Source: Halostreptopolyspora alba (lineage in GTDB: Bacteria; Actinomycetota; Actinomycetes; Streptosporangiales; Streptosporangiaceae). Taken from it: a stretch of DNA of 46,739 nt. Location of the stretch: contig RJMB01000031.1 in the NCBI GenBank assembly GCA_003725585.1, positions 1 to 46,739 on the forward strand. The letters run 5' to 3'. The notes beneath the pieces are model-generated. The model searched no databases. It saw only the letters and a list, made by a program, of their open reading frames with translations, and had not been told where the DNA came from. Made by a program: the position numbers and the translations under genes. This document shows, one piece after another, positions 17,515 to 24,857 of this stretch (position 1 is its first letter; the number at the start of each line of letters is the position of its first letter).

Positions 17515-18394
17515 AGAGTTCCTTGAGTCGATAGTCGGGCAGAGGTTCGCGGATCGCTTCGGCAGCCCGCTTGTAGTGCGCGGTATCGGTGGTGCTGAGC
17601 AATACCCCCGTCAGTCCCGGCGCGGATGCGGCGACCTTCAATGCGGCTTCGACACGGTCGGTTCCAGGCTGTACTGCCTCGGCCAGCTTCGGGGTGATTA
17701 GCGGCAGTAGCTCTCCGCCATGGAACGGCGCCGAAGCCCACGCCTCCAATCCTGCCTCGCTGGCCTGGCCGATGGGGCCGCTTCCCTCCAGGCTTTGGCG
17801 GATGGGGGCGATCTTCACCATGGACACGGGGAGCTGGATCGCGGAGAACCCGTTCTCGGGGCTGCCCGCTGCTTCCTCCGCGAGGCGGAGCAGATCCGCA
17901 AGAGAGAACACTCCGGTGTCGAATCCGGTCCAGGTGGAGACGCCATAGCCACCTATGTCACCCAAGGCGTACAGCTCCTCCAGAACGGCGAAGGCAGCGC
18001 GTATGCGCTGATGGAGGTCGCCACGTTCCTCATGGTGGTATTCGGGGTTGTGCAGGTAGACCAGCTCGGGCGTTTGCCGTTGGAGTTCTGTGCGTGACAT
18101 GGCGACCTGGTGGCGCACGTAGTCGGGGGCGATGCTGTGCTGGAACGCGGCATCCTCTTCGGTGAGTGATTCGCTAGTGAGCGCCACCCGGGCTTGACCT
18201 TCGGTCATGTACCCCACTTTGGTGGAGACCCGGAGCTGAGAGTGGTGACGCAGCACGGGAGCGATCGCGACTTGGTGGATGCCGTTTCCGTACACGGGGG
18301 CGGTGTCGATGAGAGGGCACCCGGCCGAAGCCGCGATGCTCGCCGAGGCGGCGGCGTCGCGGCTTCGGTAGGTTCCCACTCCGAGGACGGTCAT
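17486..18394 (-). CDS. Aldo/keto reductase in the peptide operon
   Basis: This AKR-family NADP-dependent reductase has 302 residues. The catalytic tetrad is visible: D30 and Y35 in PLIDTAPVYGNG, K59 in RVSTKVGYM and H115 in LVYLHNPEYH. The C-terminal cofactor region is at GLTGVLLSTTDTAHYKRAAEAI. The ATG overlaps the JmjC stop as ATGA (18391-18394), so translation is coupled. The substrate is unknown. Carbonyl reduction after an oxygenase step would be chemically sensible. Codon use is less GC-extreme than in flanking core genes. Confidence 0.9.
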   Translation of the reverse strand: MTVLGVGTYRSRDAAASASIAASAGCPLIDTAPVYGNGIHQVAIAPVLRHHSQLRVSTKVGYMTEGQARVALTSESLTEEDAAFQHSIAPDYVRHQVAMSRTELQRQTPELVYLHNPEYHHEERGDLHQRIRAAFAVLEELYALGDIGGYGVSTWTGFDTGVFSLADLLRLAEEAAGSPENGFSAIQLPVSMVKIAPIRQSLEGSGPIGQASEAGLEAWASAPFHGGELLPLITPKLAEAVQPGTDRVEAALKVAASAPGLTGVLLSTTDTAHYKRAAEAIREPLPDYRLKELCDLLDPPAR

Positions 18395-19572
18395 GCGTCG
18401 CCTTCCCAGACCAGTGCCCCGTCGTCCATCAGTCTGCGGAGCAGGTCGAGCAGCGCCTTCTCGGGGACGTCGGGGACCAGCTCGCGCAACTCCTTGATCG
18501 GGGTGGGGCCGTTGCGGTGCAGGTGGGTGACCACGGGGGTGACCTTCGCTGGCAGGCGCCAGCGCCGTCCCTGAGCGGAGTAGGTCACTTCGTCGTTGTT
18601 CTCGGTGACATTGCCACGTAGGGACGCGAACCGGACGACAGAGGACGGCGCCAGCTCGCCAGTGACTCCGACTGGCAGACTGAACGCGGGGCGCGCCGGA
18701 GAGGTCTCGTCCTGGTGGCGCCAGTACTCTTCCACGACCTCCGGCGAGCGAAGGCGCTCCGCTACCAGGTCGGAGAGGCGCCGAGTCCATAGCTCGTACT
18801 CAGCCGGCACTCGCGGAACATCAGCCCTGACCTCTTCGTGTTCGACCATCCTGTTGACGAGCCAACGAAGGAAGTTCACGCCGGTGGTCGTTACCAGGCC
18901 ACACGTCAGGTGGAGACTCGGTTCGCCTTCGGAGGCGGCGACCGCGTGCCAGCATCCCCGAGGAACGTGAAGGATGTCCCCAGGTTCCATGACGAACTCG
19001 TCGATGATCTCCGTGGGCTCTTCTTCGGCGAACTCAACGTCGTTGTGTAGGGGAGCGATTCGTGTGCGCCCGTAGATGCGCCATCGCTTACGTCCCGACA
19101 CCTGAAGAACGAGTACATCGTGGTCATCCCAGTGAACCCCGAAGCCTTCTTGTGAGGTCCAGGACGCGTAGGCGTTCACCTGGATGCCGGTCCTGAGCCA
19201 GGCTTCCAGCTCGTTGATGAGCCGCCCGATCGGCGGGTGCATCTCATCGATGGCGTCCAGGACCAGCGTCGCGCCTTCTTTGAGCTGCTGATGGAACAGG
19301 TGCGGGACGGGCTGGTTCCAGTCGGGCATCCGACGATACTGCCGGAGCCGGGTGTACTCGCCAGCGTCGATGACCCCGCCTGCGGACAGCCGCATCCGGG
19401 GAGCGTCAAGCCGCTGAGTCGCAAGCAGGTTGTTCAGGGCCGACCAGGTGAGCAAATCGGTGAACGCTTCTCGCTCGTCTTCGCCAGCCGGGTATCGACG
19501 ATGTTCGCGGCCGAGCACCTGGGCGAGGAACGTATCCCCGCCCAGACGGCCGCTGATCAGATCAGCGGTCAC
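18391..19572 (-). CDS. JmjC/cupin-type 2-oxoglutarate oxygenase with C-terminal winged helix
   Basis: The protein has 393 residues. The iron ligands of a ROXA/NO66-like JmjC fold are visible: H147-W-D149 in GFGVHWDDHDVLVLQVSG and H209 in VPRGCWHAV. The core strand RKRWRIYG is also present. Residues 330-393 look like a winged-helix or dimer tail (PTPIKELRELVPDVPEKALLDLLRR split over two helices), as in ribosomal oxygenases. Family members hydroxylate protein His, Arg, Asn or Asp residues. The GTG at 19572 has AGGAG six bases upstream and lies 9 nt after the 46-residue peptide gene. It is therefore the natural candidate to hydroxylate that peptide (inference). Confidence 0.88.
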   Translation of the reverse strand: MTADLISGRLGGDTFLAQVLGREHRRYPAGEDEREAFTDLLTWSALNNLLATQRLDAPRMRLSAGGVIDAGEYTRLRQYRRMPDWNQPVPHLFHQQLKEGATLVLDAIDEMHPPIGRLINELEAWLRTGIQVNAYASWTSQEGFGVHWDDHDVLVLQVSGRKRWRIYGRTRIAPLHNDVEFAEEEPTEIIDEFVMEPGDILHVPRGCWHAVAASEGEPSLHLTCGLVTTTGVNFLRWLVNRMVEHEEVRADVPRVPAEYELWTRRLSDLVAERLRSPEVVEEYWRHQDETSPARPAFSLPVGVTGELAPSSVVRFASLRGNVTENNDEVTYSAQGRRWRLPAKVTPVVTHLHRNGPTPIKELRELVPDVPEKALLDLLRRLMDDGALVWEGDA

Positions 19573-19581
19573 AGCGCTCTC

Positions 19582-19722
19582 CTAGTCCACGACATTGTCG
19601 TTGAGGTCGCCCTTGCCGGTGCTCCCCCCATCGGAGGGTTGCTCGGCACGTGAGCGAACGACAGCGATCTCCTCGACCGCGACGGTCAGCTCCTCATCCG
19701 CGTGCTGGGCGTTGGTGTTCAT
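19582..19722 (-). CDS. 46-residue peptide, candidate modified-peptide precursor
   Basis: The ATG at 19722 is preceded by AGGAG at ideal spacing, which supports real translation. Residues 1-10 are polar and 11-22 (ELTVAVEEIAVV) are acidic/hydrophobic, like a RiPP leader helix. Residues 23-46 are polar and Gly/Asp/Ser-rich, ending GDLNDNVVD. There is no cysteine or aromatic residue. Possible targets are Ser24, Ser30, Ser34 and Thr35 for the kinase, and Asn41, Asn43, Asp39, Asp42 and Asp46 for the JmjC oxygenase. It sits immediately upstream of the oxygenase, reductase and kinase genes. I do not recognise the family; the precursor role is inferred from size and context. Confidence 0.7.
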   Translation of the reverse strand: MNTNAQHADEELTVAVEEIAVVRSRAEQPSDGGSTGKGDLNDNVVD

Positions 19723-19843
19723 CAATATCTCCTGACGTCTTGTTGTTGTGGGGGCAGCGTCCGAGCCCCGGAGGCGCCCGAGGGCGTGATTCGGACATCT
19801 GAACCTTTCTGGGAGTGATTGGGGGATCACCGTCAGTGCTCAT
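19694..19843 (-). CDS. Possible 49-residue upstream ORF overlapping the peptide gene
   Basis: This frame starts at ATG 19843 with a G-rich stretch directly before it and ends 28 nt inside the 46-residue peptide gene in another frame. The product would be proline/arginine-rich with one Cys and an internal Met at residue 16. It may be a coupling upstream ORF or may be spurious. It fills most of the 183-nt gap after the TPR gene, where a promoter could instead lie. Confidence 0.25.
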   Translation of the reverse strand: MSTDGDPPITPRKVQMSESRPRAPPGLGRCPHNNKTSGDIDEHQRPARG

Positions 19844-19905
19844 TCCCCCTTCGCCACCCGATAGACCGCTTGGCCGAGGACTGTCCGTTCCCGGCCAGGC
19901 GGCGC

Positions 19906-20790
19906 CTAGCTCCGCACTTGGTCGGCCAGGCGAGAGAACTCTTCCGCGTCGGTCGTGGCGCCGATGGTCTCGGCGAGACGGCGGGCTTCCTCCAGCAGCT
20001 CGCGTGCGGCTTCGTCGCGTTGCTGCCCCTGGAGGGTGAGGGCAAGCGATCGGCGTGTGCGGATGACCTGATAGTCGTCGCCTGAGTCGAGAAACCAGCC
20101 CAGGGCGGAGCGCAGGTTGGTCTCGGCCTGGTCGTAGTCGCCGCTGTCGCGGTAGGACTCGCCGATGCGGCGTTCCATGAGTACGACCCCGCGCTCTACT
20201 CCAAGGTCGCTGAACATGGTCCGCGCCTGCCGGAAGTACTCTCGGGCTGCGATCGGGGTACCTTGCTTGAGCGCAATGATCCCCAGATTCTCCAGCGACG
20301 TCGCCTGTCCGAGTGCGTGAACGGCGGAGACCCATAGTGAGCGGGCGCGCTGGTGCAGGCGTTCGGCCTCATCGAGGTTGTCCGTCCACAGGTGCAGTGC
20401 CCCCAGAGCGGAGAGCATCCTGGCCTGGGCTGTGATGTCGCACCGCTCGGCGGCCTCCAGGCCGATCTCGTGGGTGGTACGCCAGAGCCGCCAGTTCTTG
20501 CTGATGTGCAGCCAAGCCCACAACCCTTCGCACAGGGTCCAGGCGGTCTCGTAGTGGCCGGTCTCGTGGGCGATCCGCACGCACCCGCGCACGGTTCCCG
20601 CGTGGGTGTTCATCCACTCGATCGCGTGGGACCGGTCCTCGAACACGGTGTCGTCCACCGTCGCGTATAGCGGGCTCAGTACCCACCGACCGGGGTTGAT
20701 ACGCCGGTCGGCCGCCAGGGTCAACGGCACCATCGTGTCAAGAAGAGCCGTCGCGGCGGGCTCGACCGCTTCAGGAGTGAGCGTCGTCAT
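19906..20790 (-). CDS. Tetratricopeptide-repeat protein, AfsR C-terminal-like
   Basis: The protein has 294 residues. The first 110 are helical and resemble the linker after NB-ARC domains (TWMNTHAGTV-type region, then AWTLCEGLWAWLH). TPR units follow, e.g. QARMLSALGALHLWTDNLDEAERL, ATSLENLGIIALKQGTPIAAREYF and RRIGESYRDSGDYDQAETN. It looks like the C-terminal half of an AfsR/SARP or NB-ARC regulator without the DNA-binding and ATPase parts. The start is ATG at 20790 with AGGAG six bases upstream. A protein-protein adaptor role for the operon is inferred. Confidence 0.8.
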   Translation of the reverse strand: MTTLTPEAVEPAATALLDTMVPLTLAADRRINPGRWVLSPLYATVDDTVFEDRSHAIEWMNTHAGTVRGCVRIAHETGHYETAWTLCEGLWAWLHISKNWRLWRTTHEIGLEAAERCDITAQARMLSALGALHLWTDNLDEAERLHQRARSLWVSAVHALGQATSLENLGIIALKQGTPIAAREYFRQARTMFSDLGVERGVVLMERRIGESYRDSGDYDQAETNLRSALGWFLDSGDDYQVIRTRRSLALTLQGQQRDEAARELLEEARRLAETIGATTDAEEFSRLADQVRS

Positions 20791-20851
20791 TGAGACTCCT
20801 TTGTGTGGTTGGAAGGCGCGGCGGTGTGGGGAGAGCGAAGGGACGGCACTC

Positions 20852-21109
20852 TCACCACCGGGAGAGGGGCGGTTGCACCGCACCGCCGCGCCGGTCAATC
20901 GGGATGTGCCATTGGATGCTGGTGTAGAGCTGGTCCAAGTCAGGAGCGGAGAGCATGAGCGAGCGATCCCCGCCACGGAGAAAAGCCCAGAAGGCGCGAG
21001 AGCCTGGCCCCCAGAACACCAACCACTGGGAGCCGACGAACCGCTGGAGTTCGACGGCGGTGCGGTAGTAGTACTCGTCGTCCTCGACCGTCCACGCCAC
21101 GGTGATCAC
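20852..21109 (-). CDS. Unknown 85-residue protein coupled to the ATPase gene
   Basis: The GTG start overlaps the ATPase stop (GTGA, 21106-21109), so translation is coupled. The protein is rich in aromatic residues: EYYYRTAVELQRF, QWLVFWGPGSRAFWAFLRGG, then QLYTSIQWHIPIDRRGG. It has no transmembrane helix long enough to be sure of. I do not recognise the family. Coupling suggests it works with the RsbW-like ATPase. Confidence 0.7.
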   Translation of the reverse strand: MITVAWTVEDDEYYYRTAVELQRFVGSQWLVFWGPGSRAFWAFLRGGDRSLMLSAPDLDQLYTSIQWHIPIDRRGGAVQPPLSRW

Positions 21110-21627
21110 CCCGGCTTGGATGCATGGTCGATCTCGAACCACACCGTTGTGCGCCCATCCTCAAGGAGCACTCCCCACCGGGTGGAATCCTGAGTGACCA
21201 GGAACAGCCCAATGCCGTTTTCTTGGTCGAGGTCCAGTGGGCGGACGTGGGGAGTACGGATATCACCGTCGCGGGGGCCGGCGTCGACCATCTTCACCTG
21301 GATGCGACCGGGGAAATTCGCCACCGTAACGATGACCTCACCACCCTCATCACCACTGCGGGTGTGCTCGATCGCATTGTTGAAGAGTTCACTGGTGAGA
21401 TGCTCAACCACGGCGCTCTTGGCCGGGGGCCATCCCGCGATCGTGCGAATACGATCTCGGAGGACCGAGGCTTGGTTCGCTACGCCGGGGACGATCACCG
21501 AACTCGACAGGAACCCCGCGTCCTCGCTCAGCACGATCGGAGCACGGTCCTCCGGGTTGGTCACCCGCCGTGGAACCCGCTCTGCGGCCCGAGTCTCGTT
21601 CCGCGCTTCGGTGTCCTCGTCATTCAC
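21106..21627 (-). CDS. RsbW/AbaA-type histidine-kinase-like ATPase
   Basis: The protein has 173 residues and the HATPase_c_2 fold of anti-sigma factors. The N box is in LTSELFNNAIEHTRSG, the G1 region in VKMVDAGPRDG and the G2 box in ENGIGLFLV. It has no sensor or dimerisation domain. GTG at 21627 was chosen because GAGGA lies about eight bases upstream; the frame stays open to a GTG at 21654 with no good site. Such ATPases sit next to WhiJ-like and DUF397 genes across Streptomyces, as they do here. A regulatory role is likely; the partner is unknown. Confidence 0.82.
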   Translation of the reverse strand: MNDEDTEARNETRAAERVPRRVTNPEDRAPIVLSEDAGFLSSSVIVPGVANQASVLRDRIRTIAGWPPAKSAVVEHLTSELFNNAIEHTRSGDEGGEVIVTVANFPGRIQVKMVDAGPRDGDIRTPHVRPLDLDQENGIGLFLVTQDSTRWGVLLEDGRTTVWFEIDHASKPG

Positions 21628-21898
21628 GGCCACTGTCCTCAACCGAATCACCACTCGTTCGAGCTCGCGGTTATCTGCTGCGAGCGTCCGGTCAACTTGC
21701 TACGCAGCAGAGCACATAAGACGCGAATCCGATGGTTGCTGGTAGTTGCGCTGATTAGTGCGTGAGGACCACCATGAACCGCTGATGCTAACGGGCGCTA
21801 CCGCCACCACGGGAGAGTCAGGAAGTTTCAGTCTTGGTGGCGTTTAGTTGTCAGTTGGTGGCGCTCTTTGGCAATTGGTCAATTCTGGTGGAGATCCT

Positions 21899-22714
21899 AT
21901 GGCGCGCGAAGTGAACCCGCTTTGGATGAAGATAGGAGCTGAGCTGCGGAAACACCGGAAGGGCATGGGTGTTTCTCAGGATCATGTCGCGAGAGCCTTG
22001 CGAGTTTCCTCATCGCTGATCTCGTACTGGGAAGGAGGGAGCCGCGCTCCTCAACTCGATCAGTGTCAGCAGTTGGACGAACTGTTCAAGACGTCTGGAG
22101 TGTTCCGGCGGCTATGGAACAGTGTCCACAATCACGGCATATACCCGGCAGGAAGCCAAACCGCGATCGACTTTGAGCGCATGGCCGCGGAAGTGCGTGA
22201 GTTCCACATGACGCTCGTCCCCGGTCTAGTGCAGACCCCCGAGTACGCTCGGGCGGTCTTCCGGGCGACTCGTCCGTGGGTGGACCCCTCCACGCTTGAC
22301 CGCTTGGTCGAATCAAGGATGAAGCGGCAGGAGGTCCTGGAGTCTCATGACCGCCCGCTACTGTGGATGGTGTTGGACGAGGGCGTTATCCGGCGGGTCC
22401 TTGGCGATGTGGTCACAGCCAAAGCACAACTCGATCATCTGCTCAAGCTTGTGGAGGACTCTGTCCTCAGGCTCCAGGTAGTGCCCTGGAGCCTGAAGTT
22501 GCCTCCTGGGATCTCAGGTCCGTTCCGGATCTTCATCTTTCCGGACAGGCCGATGGTCGTATCAGCCGAGCACGTGGTCGATGACCTGGTGATCGATGAC
22601 GGTGACCAAGTACGCGGGTGTGTCACCATGTTTGGTGCGATCCAGGCGGAGGCGCTTTCGACCAGCGACAGCGTTCAACTGGTCAGGCAGGTACAGGGAG
22701 AACTCGATGGCTAA
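21899..22714 (+). CDS. WhiJ-like XRE regulator with DUF5753
   Basis: The protein has 271 residues. An N-terminal helix-turn-helix (about 10-60; GMGVSQDHVARALRVSSSLI then YWEGGSRAP) is followed by DUF5753 (about 85-265), beginning REFHMTLVPGLVQTPEYARAV. This is the large Scr1/WhiJ-type family of actinomycete developmental and antibiotic regulators. The start is ATG at 21899 with GGTGGAG upstream. The stop overlaps the DUF397 gene by 8 nt. The upstream region has repeated TTGGTG motifs (21835-21862), possible operator elements. Codon use is clearly less GC-biased than in core genes. Confidence 0.92.
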   Translation: MAREVNPLWMKIGAELRKHRKGMGVSQDHVARALRVSSSLISYWEGGSRAPQLDQCQQLDELFKTSGVFRRLWNSVHNHGIYPAGSQTAIDFERMAAEVREFHMTLVPGLVQTPEYARAVFRATRPWVDPSTLDRLVESRMKRQEVLESHDRPLLWMVLDEGVIRRVLGDVVTAKAQLDHLLKLVEDSVLRLQVVPWSLKLPPGISGPFRIFIFPDRPMVVSAEHVVDDLVIDDGDQVRGCVTMFGAIQAEALSTSDSVQLVRQVQGELDG

Positions 22715-22901
22715 GACGCGGCACTGGTACAAGAGCAGCTACAGCGGGGGCAGCAACAACAACTGCGTCGAAGTCTCTGACTCTGAGAATCACGACGTGG
22801 TCGGAGTGCGTGACACCCAGAACCGTCGACTCGGTCACATCGACTTCACTCGCTCGGCTTGGGACGCCTTCCTGCGGGATCTTAAGGCCGATCAGTTCTA
22901 G
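22707..22901 (+). CDS. DUF397 protein
   Basis: The protein has 64 residues and the DUF397 signature: HWYKSSYSGGSNNNCVEVS, then VVGVRDTQNR and FTRSAWDAFLRDLKADQF. These small proteins are almost always partners of WhiJ-like regulators, and this one overlaps that gene by 8 nt. Genetic work in Streptomyces links the pairs to control of differentiation; the mechanism here is unknown. Confidence 0.93.
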   Translation: MAKTRHWYKSSYSGGSNNNCVEVSDSENHDVVGVRDTQNRRLGHIDFTRSAWDAFLRDLKADQF

Positions 22902-22903
22902 CG

Positions 22904-22960
22904 GGCTCGGTGGTCTTGAGCCTCCCCGCCGGGTGAGGAGGCTTTGACGACCGCCGAGCC
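22904..22960. terminator. Large two-part hairpin after the DUF397 gene
   Basis: The outer arms GGCTCGGTGGTC and GACCGCCGAGCC pair with one wobble. The inner arms GAGCCTCC and GGAGGCTT close an 11-nt loop and are followed by TTT. The hairpin starts 2 nt after the DUF397 stop and marks the right edge of the island. Confidence 0.8.
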
Positions 22961-23074
22961 GCACTCCGCGCGTGACCGGGGCTTTCCGGCTCTTGTCCCA
23001 GGGTGGGCCGTGACGATTACCGCTCCCGCGGACCGGGGTAGGGGTCGAGAGCAGACCCCTATGGGAGGCGTTCC

Positions 23075-24703
23075 ATGGATGCCGTGACCGATGTGCCGGT
23101 TCCCGCCAACGAGCCGAACCTCACCCACGCGCCGGGAACCCCCGAGCGTGACGCGCTGGTGGCGGAGATCGAGCGCCAGAAGAGCACCGAACACGAGATC
23201 ACCCAGACCATCGGTGGCGAGCAACGGCCCGGCGTGGGCGAGCTCATCCCGGTGGTCCAGCCACACGACCACGGCAGCGTACTCGGCCAACTGGCCAACG
23301 CCACCGACCTGGAAGTCCGTGAGGCCGTCGGCGCCGCGCGCGCCGCCGCTCCCTCGTGGCGGGCGATGTCCTTCGACGACCGTGCCGCGATCTTCCTGCG
23401 CGCGGCCGACCTGCTCGCCGGGCCGTGGCGTTCCCGGATCAACGCCGCGACGATGCTCGGCCAGTCCAAGTCGGTCCAACAGGCCGAGATCGACGCCGCG
23501 TGCGAGCTGATCGACTTCCTGCGGTTCAACGTCGCCTACGCGCGCCGCCTCTACGCGGAGCAGCCGCTCTCGACGCGCGGTGTGTGGAACCGCATGGAGC
23601 TACGGCCACTCGAGGGCTTCGTCGTCGCCATCACCCCGTTCAACTTCACCGCGATCGCCGGGAACCTGCCCACCGCGCCGGCCCTGATGGGCAATGTCGT
23701 CGTGTGGAAACCCTCACCCACGCAGACCCTGGCCGCCTGGTACTTCATGCGGCTGCTGGAGGAGGCGGGACTCCCGCCCGGTGTGATCAACATGGTCACC
23801 GGCGACGGCTCCGCGGTGTCACGGGCCGCCCTGACCCAGCCGGACCTCGCGGGAATCCACTTCACCGGCTCCGCCGGCACGTTCCAGCACCTGTGGCGGG
23901 TCGCGGGGGAGAACATCGCGAACTACCACTCCTACCCGCGAATCGTCGGGGAGACCGGCGGCAAGGACTTCGTGGTCGCCCACTCGTCGGCCGACCCCGA
24001 CGTGCTGCGCACCGCGCTGATCCGGGGAGCGTTCGAGTACCAGGGGCAGAAGTGCTCCGCCGCCTCCCGCGCCTACGTCCCACGTAGCGTGTGGTCGGCC
24101 GTGCGCGACGACCTCGTCTCCGAGGTCGAGTCGCTGACCATGGGCGATGTCGCCAGTGACGTGTCCACGTTCATGGGGGCCGTCATCGACGACCGGGCGT
24201 TCGCCAAGAACGCGGGGGCCCTCAAGCGCGCCCGCGACACCGACTCCATCAGCGTCCTCACCGGAGGAGGGGCCGACGACTCGGTGGGCTACTTCGTCCA
24301 GCCGACCGTGCTCGAGTGCACCGACCCCGAGGACGAGGTGTTCACCGCCGAGTACTTCGGGCCGATCCTCGCGGTGCACGTCTACGACGACGACCGCTAT
24401 GAGCAGGTGCTGTCCCAGATGGCCGACGTCGCGCCCTACGCGCTCACGGGCGCGGTGATCGCCCGCGACCGTGCCGCGATCGCCAAGGCCGACTCGGTGC
24501 TGCGGTTCTCCGCCGGGAACTTCTACATCAACGACAAGCCAACCGGTTCCATCGTGGGGCAGCAGCCGTTCGGCGGCGCCCGTGCCAGCGGCACCAACGA
24601 CAAGGCGGGCTCCATCTTCAACCTGGTGCGCTGGGCCAGTCCACGCGCGATCAAGGAGAGCTTCGTCCCGCCGACCGACTGGCGCTATCCCCACATGGGG
24701 TGA
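23075..24703 (+). CDS. pruA: L-glutamate gamma-semialdehyde (P5C) dehydrogenase
   Basis: This NAD-dependent dehydrogenase has 542 residues and oxidises glutamate semialdehyde (from proline or ornithine) to glutamate. Visible are the cofactor/active-site segments AITPFNFTAIAGNLPTAP, FTGSAGTFQHLW, IVGETGGKDF and catalytic C327 in YQGQKCSAASRAYVP. The C-terminus has QQPFGGARASGTNDKAG. Length and motifs fit monofunctional P5C dehydrogenase. The ATG at 23075 has GGGAGG upstream. Proline dehydrogenase is not adjacent. Confidence 0.95.
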   Translation: MDAVTDVPVPANEPNLTHAPGTPERDALVAEIERQKSTEHEITQTIGGEQRPGVGELIPVVQPHDHGSVLGQLANATDLEVREAVGAARAAAPSWRAMSFDDRAAIFLRAADLLAGPWRSRINAATMLGQSKSVQQAEIDAACELIDFLRFNVAYARRLYAEQPLSTRGVWNRMELRPLEGFVVAITPFNFTAIAGNLPTAPALMGNVVVWKPSPTQTLAAWYFMRLLEEAGLPPGVINMVTGDGSAVSRAALTQPDLAGIHFTGSAGTFQHLWRVAGENIANYHSYPRIVGETGGKDFVVAHSSADPDVLRTALIRGAFEYQGQKCSAASRAYVPRSVWSAVRDDLVSEVESLTMGDVASDVSTFMGAVIDDRAFAKNAGALKRARDTDSISVLTGGGADDSVGYFVQPTVLECTDPEDEVFTAEYFGPILAVHVYDDDRYEQVLSQMADVAPYALTGAVIARDRAAIAKADSVLRFSAGNFYINDKPTGSIVGQQPFGGARASGTNDKAGSIFNLVRWASPRAIKESFVPPTDWRYPHMG

Positions 24704-24706
24704 TCC

Positions 24707-24751
24707 GCGCCCCGCGCCAGTGCCCGCGCGTGGCGGAATGGCACGGGGCGC
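24707..24751. terminator. Hairpin after the P5C dehydrogenase gene
   Basis: The arms GCGCCCCG and CGGGGCGC are perfect. A second pair, CGCCA with TGGCG, forms inside. The hairpin begins 4 nt after the stop. Confidence 0.65.
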
Positions 24752-24857
24752 GAGACGCCCGGCGATTCCGGGGCCTCCGGGGGTGGTTTCCCGCGGTGAG
24801 TACGGCACTATGGGGGGCGAAGCACACCGAACCTTTCTCCCCCCAAGGAGCCCGAAA

